Source: a virus. From it: a stretch of 28,549 bases of DNA. Under the pieces are notes generated by a model. The model saw nothing but the letters and a program-made list of their open reading frames with translations, was not told where the DNA came from and made no database searches. Location: positions 1-28,549 of IMG/VR virus record IMGVR_UViG_3300033273_000680. One strand, 5' to 3'. Of the stretch, positions 15,633 through 23,380 are shown piece by piece. Within the stretch, counting starts at the first letter, position 1. Every line of letters starts with the position of its first letter. The translations under genes were made by a program, and so were the position numbers.

Positions 15633-16582
15633 AACATACTAAATTTGCTATAGGATGTTTAGTTCAGTGGTACGAATGTGATATCATCGAACGATACGTC
15701 GATTCATTGACAGATGCTATAGATCAATATCAGGGTGAGGTCACAGTTGATTTTTTAGTATGTGCTAATCAAGATCTAGAGAAATGTATCGATCATAGAC
15801 AATTTGCTAAATGTCAGATAAAAATCAAAAGCATTTTATCCGATAATCGATTTACAGTTACATTTACGGATCAATTAATTACAATTGCAGATTATCGTCG
15901 TACATTTAACGAAAAATATTGTGATAGTGCAGATGTCCTAGTATGGGGTGAGAGCGATGCTATCTTGCCCAAACAAATGTTTACTATATTAAACAACTTA
16001 CACCATGTATCGGTACAGAATAACAATATGAAGTATTTAGCTACGTTCGGTACATGTAAGATGTGGGATGATACTTGGAAGTCATTAGAACATCCTAAGT
16101 TTACAGACAAAAAACATTCTGATAATAGAGAAGATTGGTGGTCTGTTAATTATACAATGACGAAGGATGAGATGAATGATATTAACGACGAGACAACGGA
16201 ACTAGATGTAAATGTTTTGCCTAATCATAAATTTAACGGATGTGGATTGGTAATTGCATCGGAAGTTATACGTTCTGGAGTTAATATACCTAAATCCATT
16301 TTCTTTGTTCATGAGGATACTGCATTTATGCATATGACAAATAAAGTATTAGGCAATATACCCCAGTATGTTATTAGAAATATATTGTTAGTACATAACA
16401 GAAAATGTATGCAAAAACGAAAGTACATTAAAGATGAATCGGGTGATAGCATCGGACAGTTACGTAGTTCAAATGATTGGTATAAAGTAGCAAATCAAAT
16501 GTGTCAACAGAATTATCTTAACCTATTCAATCCTTCGTATAAATCAAAATCATGGAAAGACGTATGGCAACACCTCGCATAA
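15629..16582 (+). CDS. Probable GT-A glycosyltransferase, divergent
   Basis: A 317-residue protein, not confidently placed. It opens with KFAIGCLVQWYECDIIERYV and has VLVWGESDAILPKQMF (104-119), where ESD sits at the GT-A DxD position. FNGCGLVIASEVIRSG and FFVHEDTAFMHM resemble the late GT2 segment with the acid base. The C-terminal 60 residues are basic and unlike known GT2 tails. No signal peptide or membrane segment is seen. Its place between methyltransferase 2 and two GT2 genes supports a role in the same pathway. It may be an inactive or novel GT-A type. Confidence 0.55.
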   Translation: MKHTKFAIGCLVQWYECDIIERYVDSLTDAIDQYQGEVTVDFLVCANQDLEKCIDHRQFAKCQIKIKSILSDNRFTVTFTDQLITIADYRRTFNEKYCDSADVLVWGESDAILPKQMFTILNNLHHVSVQNNNMKYLATFGTCKMWDDTWKSLEHPKFTDKKHSDNREDWWSVNYTMTKDEMNDINDETTELDVNVLPNHKFNGCGLVIASEVIRSGVNIPKSIFFVHEDTAFMHMTNKVLGNIPQYVIRNILLVHNRKCMQKRKYIKDESGDSIGQLRSSNDWYKVANQMCQQNYLNLFNPSYKSKSWKDVWQHLA

Positions 16583-17481
16583 CAACTTGTATCTCTTCGA
16601 ATAACAATTTAGAATATCTCAAGTTAGCAGTACGATCTGTACGAGAAAATGCATTTTACAAAGACATGCCTATTATTGTCTATGCAGAAAATTGTACAGA
16701 TGGCACTAATGAATGGCTAGCTAACAATGATTATGATATTGAATATTATATCGAATCTAATGATGAAGAGAAAGGAATTGGCGGCGGAATGGATTTCTGC
16801 GTAAATAAAGCTAAGACAGAATTTGTTAACATCATCCATTCAGATATGTGTATCGCGCCAAATCAAGACTTAGAACTACTTAAGTTATATGATGACCTAG
16901 ATCCTAATGAAAAACTTATTGCATCATCATTTCGAATTCAACCAAAGATATTTCCTAACGACCCCGAATATCGACCCGGCACGGTATTTGTACCCATAAC
17001 AGAGTTTGGAGCATATCATCATGATTTCGACTCGGAATATTTCAATAAATGGTCTTTGGAATTTTGTAAAGAAAATGATATATTAGTTAGGAAAGCCGGC
17101 GGTGCAGGATTCTTCTGTAGAAAAGCAGATTATGAATGGATTGGCGGTAATGATCCTAGATTTGCCCCAGCCTCATGGGAAGATATGGATTTATTTATAC
17201 GGATGCAATTAGAAGGATATACATTTAAGATGACTAGTAAATCAGTAGTATGGCATTTCTCTGCGCGAGGTAGTCATTTTAGGGATGAAGCTAAAGATAA
17301 TTTTAAAAGCAAGTCCCAGCGACAACAAACAGCTGAACAAGTAAATGCTCAGAAGTTTTATGATAAATGGGGAACATTACCGCAACATGATTCGGAAACA
17401 TTTGTAATGCCAATCCATGGAACAAACGTACAAACAAGATTAGGAAGTTATGAAGATAAGTTTAATACAGCCCTCTCGTAA
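16564..17481 (+). CDS. GT2-family glycosyltransferase, first of a tandem pair
   Basis: A GT-A enzyme opening MATPRITTCISSNNNLEYL; the HSD at 92-94 in FVNIIHSDMCIAPNQD holds the metal position. NDPRFAPASWEDMDLFIRMQ contains the catalytic acid of the family, and VVWHFSARGSHFRDEA follows. I chose ATG 16564 because GGAAAG lies just upstream; ATG 16552 in frame would add four residues. It overlaps the divergent GT upstream by 19 bases and the next GT by 32. It is clearly paralogous to the next gene along the donor-binding half. The acceptor is unknown. Confidence 0.85.
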   Translation: MATPRITTCISSNNNLEYLKLAVRSVRENAFYKDMPIIVYAENCTDGTNEWLANNDYDIEYYIESNDEEKGIGGGMDFCVNKAKTEFVNIIHSDMCIAPNQDLELLKLYDDLDPNEKLIASSFRIQPKIFPNDPEYRPGTVFVPITEFGAYHHDFDSEYFNKWSLEFCKENDILVRKAGGAGFFCRKADYEWIGGNDPRFAPASWEDMDLFIRMQLEGYTFKMTSKSVVWHFSARGSHFRDEAKDNFKSKSQRQQTAEQVNAQKFYDKWGTLPQHDSETFVMPIHGTNVQTRLGSYEDKFNTALS

Positions 17482-18628
17482 TAATTTAAAATATCTCAAA
17501 TGGTCATATGATTCAATACGTAAGAATCAAGGCAATCATGTAGTAGAGATTTGTGTAGCAGATGATGATAGTAGTGACGGTACATGGGATTGGTGCCAAG
17601 AGCGAATGTCCGAAGATGAACATTTTAAAGCCATTCGTAATGAAACGGGAAAAAGATTAGGACACACGATATTATATGATCGATTGGTTAATGAGGTTGC
17701 TACTCATGAGATTTGTATGATATATCATGCAGATATGTATCTATGTCCCGGGGCATTAGATTCAATTGAAGAGCATTTAGATGATAAAACTATCATATCA
17801 TTAACTAGAATCGAACCTCCATTGCACCCAGATGGCCCAGAAAAAGTGCTGAAGGATTTTGGAGTCGAGCCGGAAGAATTTAATGAAGAAGAACTTTTAA
17901 AGTTTATAATGGAACCTAAATGGTCATGTGGTCAAACTACAGAAGGCATTTTTGCCCCATGGGCATTTTGGAAAAAAGACTTTCAGGAGATAGGGGGCCA
18001 TGATCCATTATATGCTCCGCAATCAAAAGAAGATAGCGATATCTTTAACAGATTTCAACTTAATGATATTGTATTTAAGCAGACATGGGATGGGTATGTG
18101 TATCATATGACATGTAGAGGTAGTAGACGTAATACTGTTGATAAGGCGAAGAATATATACGAAGATAGTCCAGAGTGGTTAGCTCAGAACATGAGATCGA
18201 CTAGGAACTTTATACGTAAGTGGGGTCATTTCGTTAAACATGATAAGTACATGAAGCCTATCATTCCGCATAAGTATCGTACATTATTTAGAGTAGATAA
18301 CTGTACTAATGAATTATTACATGCATTAGAACCGTGGTGTGATATGATTGCAGTGGATATGAACTTCTCTGAATACATTAATGCGGAACAGATCAATACA
18401 GTCTATGACCTGTCAAAACGAGTTACGGTACATAATTTTCCAAATACTAAGGGCGGCGTCGAAGTATTGATTAATGGGCGTAAATTTGATCAACAAGATT
18501 TTCAAATAATACAACAGTTATCTGAAATATTAGCTGATAGCGGAGAAATAGGTCAATTCGCTATTGGTAATTTATCTATAATCGTGCATGATTTGCACAC
18601 ATATGAAAAGGAATTGATCCATGTATAA
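17450..18628 (+). CDS. GT2-family glycosyltransferase with a C-terminal extension
   Basis: A GT2 catalytic domain covers about 1-265: ISLIQPSRNNLKYLKWSYDSI, CVADDDSSDGTWDW (35-48), HAD (93-95), HDPLYAPQSKEDSDIF and VYHMTCRGSRRNT. The same boxes, in the same order, occur in the upstream gene, so the two arose by duplication. Residues about 275-392 form an extra domain (LFRVDNCTNELLHAL, YDLSKRVTVHNFPNTKGG, FQIIQQLSEIL) not present in the upstream copy and not recognised. The ATG lies 32 bases inside the upstream gene with an AGGAAG site before it. It overlaps the dehydrogenase gene by 8 bases. Confidence 0.85.
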   Translation: MKISLIQPSRNNLKYLKWSYDSIRKNQGNHVVEICVADDDSSDGTWDWCQERMSEDEHFKAIRNETGKRLGHTILYDRLVNEVATHEICMIYHADMYLCPGALDSIEEHLDDKTIISLTRIEPPLHPDGPEKVLKDFGVEPEEFNEEELLKFIMEPKWSCGQTTEGIFAPWAFWKKDFQEIGGHDPLYAPQSKEDSDIFNRFQLNDIVFKQTWDGYVYHMTCRGSRRNTVDKAKNIYEDSPEWLAQNMRSTRNFIRKWGHFVKHDKYMKPIIPHKYRTLFRVDNCTNELLHALEPWCDMIAVDMNFSEYINAEQINTVYDLSKRVTVHNFPNTKGGVEVLINGRKFDQQDFQIIQQLSEILADSGEIGQFAIGNLSIIVHDLHTYEKELIHV

Positions 18629-19448
18629 AATTGGAATCATAGGACAAGGCTTCGTTGGCAACGCAGTATATCAAAAGTTCAAGCAATACTACGATATAAA
18701 GACATATGATTTAGATTCATCTAAATGTAATGCATCTGAAGAAGAAGTGTTGTCGCAACAAATTGTTTTTGTCTGCCTTCCGACGCCGATGAATATGTCC
18801 GACGGTAGTTGCAATACAGAACTAGTAGAATCTGTAATCGAAAAATGTGCATCTTCAGGCCATGTGCAAATTGCAGTAATCAAATCTACAATTCCGCCTG
18901 GCACGACTGAACGTATTAATGCCAAGTATAAAGATATGACAATTGTATTCAATCCTGAGTTTTTAACTGAGGCAAATGCTGTCAATGACTATGAAAATCA
19001 GACTAGAATAATTTTAGGCGGCGATCGTAAAGGTACGACACCTCTTAAGCCTATTTTTGCAAAAGTCTTTCCAAAGGCTAAGATTATTAAAACTCATTCT
19101 ACATACGCCGAAATGGTTAAGTATGTAACTAATAGTTTTTTAGCTGCAAAGGTATCATTTGCAAATGAAATGTATACTATATGCAAAGCTATTGGCGCCG
19201 ATTATGATAAGGTTATTGAATATGCTACGTTAGATGATAGATTAGGATATTCTCATTGGGCAGTACCGGGTCCCGACGGCGATTTTGGGTATGGCGGTCA
19301 TTGCTTTCCTAAAGATGTAAAAGCGCTAATATCAGTAGCGACGGATAACGAAGTAGATACTACGATATTATCAGCGACAGATTCTAAAAACAATCTAGTA
19401 CGTAAAAATCGTGATTGGGAATCTATGGAAGGACGTGCAGTAGTCTAA
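18621..19448 (+). CDS. Short UDP-glucose 6-dehydrogenase (nucleotide-sugar dehydrogenase)
   Basis: It would oxidise UDP-glucose to UDP-glucuronate with two NAD+. The Rossmann loop is GQGFVG (8-13). CLPTPMN, IKSTIPPGTTE, NPEFLTEANAVNDYENQTRI, KYVTNSFLAAKVSFANE and the thiol box GYGGHCFPKD with catalytic C228 are all present; the usual Ser before Cys is His. At 275 aa it stops about 100 residues before the usual end, so the C-terminal UDP-binding domain found in 390-450 aa enzymes is missing. The frame ends cleanly in TAA, and the next gene starts 12 bases later, so this is a natural short form or a partner protein supplies the domain. It is the last gene of the island. Confidence 0.85.
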   Translation: MYKIGIIGQGFVGNAVYQKFKQYYDIKTYDLDSSKCNASEEEVLSQQIVFVCLPTPMNMSDGSCNTELVESVIEKCASSGHVQIAVIKSTIPPGTTERINAKYKDMTIVFNPEFLTEANAVNDYENQTRIILGGDRKGTTPLKPIFAKVFPKAKIIKTHSTYAEMVKYVTNSFLAAKVSFANEMYTICKAIGADYDKVIEYATLDDRLGYSHWAVPGPDGDFGYGGHCFPKDVKALISVATDNEVDTTILSATDSKNNLVRKNRDWESMEGRAVV

Positions 19449-19456
19449 TATTTATA
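19448..19456 (+). promoter_or_regulatory. ATATTTATA promoter-like motif after the glycan operon
   Basis: The motif overlaps the dehydrogenase stop and ends four bases before the next ATG. If it is a -10 element, the mRNA would be leaderless for that gene, or the site serves the gene at 19705 instead. Confidence 0.3.
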
Positions 19457-19460
19457 CAAA

Positions 19461-19712
19461 ATGCGTTACTATATAATGTATCCGGAATCATCGCAGGATG
19501 ATCTGATAAGAGAAGATCATCAGTTAGGTGAAGATAATGGTTTTGGAGTCTTTTGGGCATCGAAAGGGTTTAGTATACTCGAGAAGGCCGTTAACGAAGG
19601 ACATGATATCTTAAATCATATTTCTATATACAATGATCAGGGAAAGTCTATAACAGTCGAATCATTCCTTGATAACATAGCCAAATTAAAAGTTAGGATC
19701 AATAATGGGTAA
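19461..19712 (+). CDS. Small acidic protein of unknown function
   Basis: The gene encodes 83 residues, not recognised. The N-terminal half (YYIMYPESSQDDLIREDHQLG) is acidic; an aromatic GFGVFWASKGFSILEKAV segment and a helix (VESFLDNIAKLKVRI) follow. No signal peptide or metal site is seen. It has no clear ribosome site, since the preceding stop and the ATATTTATA motif lie immediately before the ATG. It overlaps the next gene by 8 bases. Confidence 0.65.
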   Translation: MRYYIMYPESSQDDLIREDHQLGEDNGFGVFWASKGFSILEKAVNEGHDILNHISIYNDQGKSITVESFLDNIAKLKVRINNG

Positions 19713-19842
19713 GTACTCAAACTTTGATGAATTCGATCGCGCCGGTAAACAGAAGTTCAAAAAACGCCGGCGGATGGAAGAGGATGATGAATTTAGTCCT
19801 AAGAAGCGTAAGCCAAAGTTCAACAGAACCAAGCGTCATTAA
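19705..19842 (+). CDS. Small, strongly basic protein
   Basis: A 45-residue frame starting 8 bases inside the preceding gene. The middle and end are full of Lys and Arg (KFKKRRRMEE, then KKRKPKFNRTKRH), flanked by a short acidic patch. That composition suggests binding to DNA or RNA and little fixed structure. It is supported by its overlap with the upstream gene and by the promoter-like motif five bases after its stop. The function is unknown. Confidence 0.6.
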   Translation: MGKYSNFDEFDRAGKQKFKKRRRMEEDDEFSPKKRKPKFNRTKRH

Positions 19843-19846
19843 TTAG

Positions 19847-19855
19847 ATATTTATT
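19847..19855 (+). promoter_or_regulatory. Variant ATATTTATT promoter-like motif
   Basis: One base off the recurring motif and 16 bases before the ATG at 19872, with a CGGAGA ribosome site between. The promoter role is inferred. Confidence 0.35.
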
Positions 19856-19871
19856 TTAAACGGAGAATGTC

Positions 19872-20486
19872 ATGCCTAAAGTATGTCCGACCAGAGAACA
19901 AGTAGAAGCTACCATCAAAGCCAAAGGTTATAAATGGTTTGAAAATGGCGACTATAATCTCAATATTGTAGGTGTTCGTAATAGTGATACACTTAATGAA
20001 GTAACTAACAAGTTCGATGATTGTATGACACTATCATACAAAGTAGATGGCGAATGGCAATACCATTGCTTCGATTGCACAACTGATCCAGGTAAACATT
20101 GGGTTGAAAATATTTTGAAAGAATCCGGTGTTGCTATCTTAAAGCCTAATCAGTATAGAGGATCACATAAGATCGGATTGCATCAAGGTAAGTATGAGGC
20201 ACTTCGTCAACAAAAGCCAGTACAAGTATATAGAGATAATAACTTGGATAACTGTTATGATCTGATTGAAGAGAATATTGAACAAGGTATTTTCGGAATC
20301 AATATTCATAGGGCGACTAAGTATGAAGGACGTAAATCTACTCAGATAGATAAGTGGTCAGCCGGCTGCCAGGTTATTGCCGCAAATGATGATTTCAAAT
20401 TGTTTATGGAAATTTGTAACAAGGCAAAGGATCATTGGGGCAATTCATTTACTTATACGCTAATCGAATCAGACGACATAGTATAA
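19872..20486 (+). CDS. L,D-transpeptidase-like (YkuD-type motif) or cell-wall-related protein
   Basis: A 204-residue protein with two parts. The first (1-70) has IVGVRNSDTLNEVTNKFDD and WQYHCFDCTTDPG. The second contains GINIHRAT (142-149, H146) and KWSAGCQVIA (161-170, with S163 and C166), which match the H...SxGC arrangement of YkuD transpeptidases or the related DUF5675-like fold. A cysteine enzyme that joins or cuts peptidoglycan is a fair guess, but the trailing Arg of the YkuD motif is absent (QV instead of IR). There is no signal peptide, so any wall action would need a lysis hole or virion delivery. It has a CGGAGA ribosome site. Confidence 0.5.
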   Translation: MPKVCPTREQVEATIKAKGYKWFENGDYNLNIVGVRNSDTLNEVTNKFDDCMTLSYKVDGEWQYHCFDCTTDPGKHWVENILKESGVAILKPNQYRGSHKIGLHQGKYEALRQQKPVQVYRDNNLDNCYDLIEENIEQGIFGINIHRATKYEGRKSTQIDKWSAGCQVIAANDDFKLFMEICNKAKDHWGNSFTYTLIESDDIV

Positions 20487-20496
20487 AAAAAGCTCC

Positions 20497-20524
20497 ATGA
20501 TCATTTGTTTTATTGAATGATTAT
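20497..20524 (+). terminator. Possible hairpin/terminator after the transpeptidase-like gene
   Basis: Arms 20497-20505 and 20516-20524 form a nine-pair stem (one G-U) with a ten-base loop, followed by TCTTATCTTT. The stem is AT-rich and the T-tract imperfect, so termination may be weak. It argues against using a TTG at 20513, which sits in the loop, as a start for the next gene. Confidence 0.35.
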
Positions 20525-20542
20525 TCTTATCTTTACTATGTA

Positions 20543-20839
20543 ATGATTGAGTTCCGTTCAAATAACCTAGAAGACCTGGAGATGGAATGTCTCCAGAACG
20601 CTCATAAGATTGCAAAATATCTTGTTGAGACTGTATGCGATGCATTAGATAACAACGTTGACCGAGTACCCTTTGGTACATTTGCAACCAGCGATGGCGA
20701 CGACGTTGTTCTAAATATCGAAGAGTCGACCTTCCTGCGTACGTTGGAAGCTAATATCGAACGTGTAGAAGAGGCAGAGGAGTATGAGTTATGTGCTCGT
20801 GCTGCCCAATGGATTGAAACTTTAAAAACCAATCAATAA
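20543..20839 (+). CDS. Small acidic protein with a helical C-terminus
   Basis: The 98-residue form (MIEFRSNNLEDLEMECLQNA...) starts at ATG 20543; a TTG at 20513 would add ten residues but lies in a hairpin loop. No ribosome site is strong for either. The protein is acidic and mostly helical; its end, EEAEEYELCARAAQWIETL, resembles the UVR-type helical hairpin (ExYExCxxLxxxIxxL). A similar end is found in the gene at 25695. It overlaps the hydrolase gene by one base (TAATG). The function is unknown. Confidence 0.65.
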   Translation: MIEFRSNNLEDLEMECLQNAHKIAKYLVETVCDALDNNVDRVPFGTFATSDGDDVVLNIEESTFLRTLEANIERVEEAEEYELCARAAQWIETLKTNQ

Positions 20840-21381
20840 TGCGTATTTTGTTTTTGCATGGCCTGGAGAGTAAGGTAGGCTGTGAAAAGGTACAATGGCT
20901 GCAAGACCAAGGCCATGTTGTATTGAACCCTGCAATGAAGTATCACGATGATGATTGTTTTGAAATGACACTTCGTCTAGCAGAAATGTTTAAGCCTGAA
21001 GTTATTGTAGGATCTAGTATGGGCGGATATTTTGCTTGGCAGATGGGTAAGTTGATGTCCGTTCCCGTTTGTTTGTTGAACCCGGCATTGTTTCAAAAGT
21101 CAATGTATCCTAATATTCCTTATGAGTACGCTGAAAAGATTACGGATATTGCGAATAAGGTCGGAGGCAGTAAGGTGTTTATGATGTTAGGATATAATGA
21201 TGATGTCTGTGATGCACATGAGACGTTTCAGAAGATGTTTCAAGTTGATCCATACGATTACAATCCTAATAATGTTTATTGGCACGGCCGCGGCCACCGT
21301 ACTCCAGTAGATGTTTTTGCCCGATGGTTCGGCCGGATTGAAGAAGGCGTGATTGCTAATCAAAAATTGGAGATGGCATGA
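20839..21381 (+). CDS. YqiA/UPF0227-like alpha/beta hydrolase
   Basis: A 180-residue serine hydrolase. ILFLHGLESKVG (3-14) is the oxyanion side, the nucleophile elbow is GSSMGG (58-63) with S60, D121/D122 in GYNDDVCD is the likely acid, and H153 in GRGHRTPVDVF completes the triad. The order and size fit YqiA-type esterases, which cleave simple esters. A phage role could be removing acyl groups from surface sugars or the cell envelope; that is a guess. It is coupled to the genes on both sides (TAATG before, ATGA after). Confidence 0.85.
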   Translation: MRILFLHGLESKVGCEKVQWLQDQGHVVLNPAMKYHDDDCFEMTLRLAEMFKPEVIVGSSMGGYFAWQMGKLMSVPVCLLNPALFQKSMYPNIPYEYAEKITDIANKVGGSKVFMMLGYNDDVCDAHETFQKMFQVDPYDYNPNNVYWHGRGHRTPVDVFARWFGRIEEGVIANQKLEMA

Positions 21382-21722
21382 GAGATTTGATTTACGGTAT
21401 GTTGCTATTTTTAGCAGGACAGACGTTGATATGGTTTCAGACTAATCTTCAATTTATTAATACATGGGCAAAGGAAAATACATTAGCGATGGCTAGTATT
21501 TTTAGTATTCCTATTTCATATATGTTTATCAGAGCAACTGCATTTGTAGTAGAGCATTTTGACGGACTACTCTGGCCCGGACGATTGATTGGCTTCTCAA
21601 TGGGAATGGTTAGTTTTGCCCTTTTATCCTACGTCTTTATGGGCGAAGGCATTACCGCAAAGACAGGTGTTAGTCTAGTACTAGCCTTAACACTTGTATG
21701 TGTTCAAGTCTTTTGGAAGTAA
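21378..21722 (+). CDS. Small integral membrane protein, four predicted helices
   Basis: A 114-residue protein that is mostly hydrophobic. Likely membrane helices are LIYGMLLFLAGQTLIWF (4-20), TLAMASIFSIPISYMFIRA (35-53), IGFSMGMVSFALLSYVFM (71-88) and SLVLALTLVCVQVFW (99-113). The short size and lack of charge recall phage holins or inner-membrane accessory proteins, but no holin signature such as a charged tail is seen. It is ATGA-coupled to the hydrolase gene. The function is unknown. Confidence 0.75.
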   Translation: MRDLIYGMLLFLAGQTLIWFQTNLQFINTWAKENTLAMASIFSIPISYMFIRATAFVVEHFDGLLWPGRLIGFSMGMVSFALLSYVFMGEGITAKTGVSLVLALTLVCVQVFWK

Positions 21723-21731
21723 TCCGTTTGT

Positions 21732-21740
21732 ATATTTATA
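21732..21740 (+). promoter_or_regulatory. ATATTTATA promoter-like motif
   Basis: This copy of the recurring motif lies 24 bases before the ATG at 21765, with a GGAGATG ribosome site (21753-21759) between. Confidence 0.4.
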
Positions 21741-21764
21741 AGAAATGAAAATGGAGATGTTGCA

Positions 21765-22598
21765 ATGTTAAAAATGCGACCATTACTTAATGAGGATGCA
21801 GAAGCTGATAAGTTAGATCCAGCTCGGTTTCCTAAAAAATTATCACAAGTAGATCTGAAACAAGCTAAGAAGTTTATCGGCGGAGGAGATAAAGACGGCG
21901 AAGTACCTGATGACCAAATTAAAGTAAAAGCCGTCACATATCCAGCAGTTAAGCTTAAGCCTTCTCAGTCTAGCATGAACATTGAAAAGGCACTAGCCTT
22001 TGCGATACACATGATGTCTAAAACACCCCCATTCACAGATGGGCCAGGAGGCGATTTGGAAGCGTTTATTTCTAATGATTTGCATATCATGGATGGCCAC
22101 CATCGATGGGTCGCATCGGCAATGGTCGATCCTAAATCTAAGATTGGCGGATTTGCAGTTAACTTCCCTGGATCGGAATTGATTGCTGTACTAAATGCAT
22201 TGACTGCAGGACAGTTTGGCATAACAACGGGCAAGCCAGCGTCGGGTGGATTTGATCAATTTAAAGAGGGGCCAATTCGTGCTCAATTAGACAAATTTTT
22301 AGCATCAGGAGTATGGGATCTGAAGCCAGAACAAGTTCAATCAGCGATAGAAGGATTTACTGGGCTTACTGGTGATGCGGCAAAGGAGGCAGCAATTAAG
22401 AAATTTGTCAAAAATCTAAGCGTTCTTAGTTTTGAACTTCCGCCAGAAGCTCCGGCTCGTCCGGACATGCCTGTTATTGACAAAAAGAATGTAACAAAAG
22501 CAGTCAATGCACTGACGAAAGGTAAGATTGATGTTAATCCTCCATATGCAAATGAATCGCTCAAAGAACATTTCCAAAAAATAGCACGGATTAAATAA
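21765..22598 (+). CDS. ParB/Srx-like protein with a possible leader peptide
   Basis: A 277-residue protein. NDLHIMDGHHRWVASAM (about 104-120, with D110-G111-H112-H113-R114) is the ParB/sulfiredoxin-type motif that binds nucleotide triphosphate or phosphorylated groups. The upstream stretch LKPSQSSMNIEKALAF resembles the usual preceding helix. The C-terminal 140 residues are helical and end in LKEHFQKIARIK. The N-terminal MLKMRPLLNEDAEAD has L-N-E at 8-10, where T4 prohead protease would cut in other proteins. A nuclease, CTPase or kinase-like role is open. It has a good ribosome site and overlaps the next gene by one base. Confidence 0.65.
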   Translation: MLKMRPLLNEDAEADKLDPARFPKKLSQVDLKQAKKFIGGGDKDGEVPDDQIKVKAVTYPAVKLKPSQSSMNIEKALAFAIHMMSKTPPFTDGPGGDLEAFISNDLHIMDGHHRWVASAMVDPKSKIGGFAVNFPGSELIAVLNALTAGQFGITTGKPASGGFDQFKEGPIRAQLDKFLASGVWDLKPEQVQSAIEGFTGLTGDAAKEAAIKKFVKNLSVLSFELPPEAPARPDMPVIDKKNVTKAVNALTKGKIDVNPPYANESLKEHFQKIARIK

Positions 22599-23380
22599 TG
22601 GCAGACAAAGTAGAATATTTTGATAATGTTACAATCGGTCAGTTTGTATTAACCGGCGTTCCTACCAAAGTGTATGTAGGAGGTAGATTTTTAACAATTA
22701 CCGATCCAGATGATATCGAAGATACTAGATTCGGATATGGCATGGACGAGAACGGCGAGATGCATACGTTTGATTATAGACTTGTGCAGCAATTATTGGT
22801 CGGTGGCGAGACTGTAACATTGGATACATTTAATACAGCATCGAAAGAGGAAGAAGGTGAGGGGTCTGAGAAAGATAAAAAAGAAGATGACGAGGAAGCC
22901 GGCGATGATAAGGAAGGAGGAGATGATAAGAAAGAGGATGAAGAAGGCAGCGGTAATCCATTTGAATCGATTCAATTAACTAAGTTAGCTTCTTTCATTG
23001 TCGAGGCCACGAAGGATGAGGTAGATGCTGAGATCGAAGGCGCTGAAGCATCTATAGATGCAGCAAAAGCAAAGACAAAAGCAGCACAGGCTGCAGAGAA
23101 AGAGACTATCAAAAAGGCAAAAGAAAAGATAAAGGCGGCAAAGGCTCAACCTATTGATGAAGACCACGGCGGATATACATATGGGTTAGGAGATGTCGTA
23201 CGTAATAAAAACAAGAACTGCCGCCATTATGGATCTGTAGGTATTATAGTAGGTATATCAGACTTAATAGATGACTTAGGTCAAGTAGCTACATATAAAG
23301 TAATGAACAACGGTCCTACTTATAAGCAAGGCGATGTCCTTTCAAAGACATTAGATCAATTGGAACAATACAATGGCTGA
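22598..23380 (+). CDS. Multi-part protein: acidic stretch, coiled coil and C-terminal SH3-like region
   Basis: Unrecognised as a whole; 260 residues. An N-terminal domain (1-75) with VTIGQFVLTGVPTKVYVGG looks like beta structure. Residues 83-117 are almost only Glu, Asp, Lys and Gly and should be disordered. KLASFIVEATKDEV (129-142) has an I-V-E followed by Ala, like T4 prohead-protease sites. Residues 145-184 are an Ala/Lys/Glu coiled coil. The C-terminal part (195-260, LGDVVRNKNKNC, GSVGIIVGI) resembles a small SH3-type barrel. It may be a packaged head protein. It overlaps the next gene by 8 bases. Confidence 0.65.
   Translation: MADKVEYFDNVTIGQFVLTGVPTKVYVGGRFLTITDPDDIEDTRFGYGMDENGEMHTFDYRLVQQLLVGGETVTLDTFNTASKEEEGEGSEKDKKEDDEEAGDDKEGGDDKKEDEEGSGNPFESIQLTKLASFIVEATKDEVDAEIEGAEASIDAAKAKTKAAQAAEKETIKKAKEKIKAAKAQPIDEDHGGYTYGLGDVVRNKNKNCRHYGSVGIIVGISDLIDDLGQVATYKVMNNGPTYKQGDVLSKTLDQLEQYNG

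Noticed and set aside
5545-19448. DNA-glucosylation system like T4 alpha/beta-GT
   Set aside because: No hydroxymethylase or T4-type DNA glucosyltransferase motif is visible, so the DNA is not shown to be the target.
20513-20542. TTG start for the small gene before the hydrolase
   Set aside because: The TTG is in a hairpin loop with no ribosome site; ATG 20543 is preferred, though also without a strong site.
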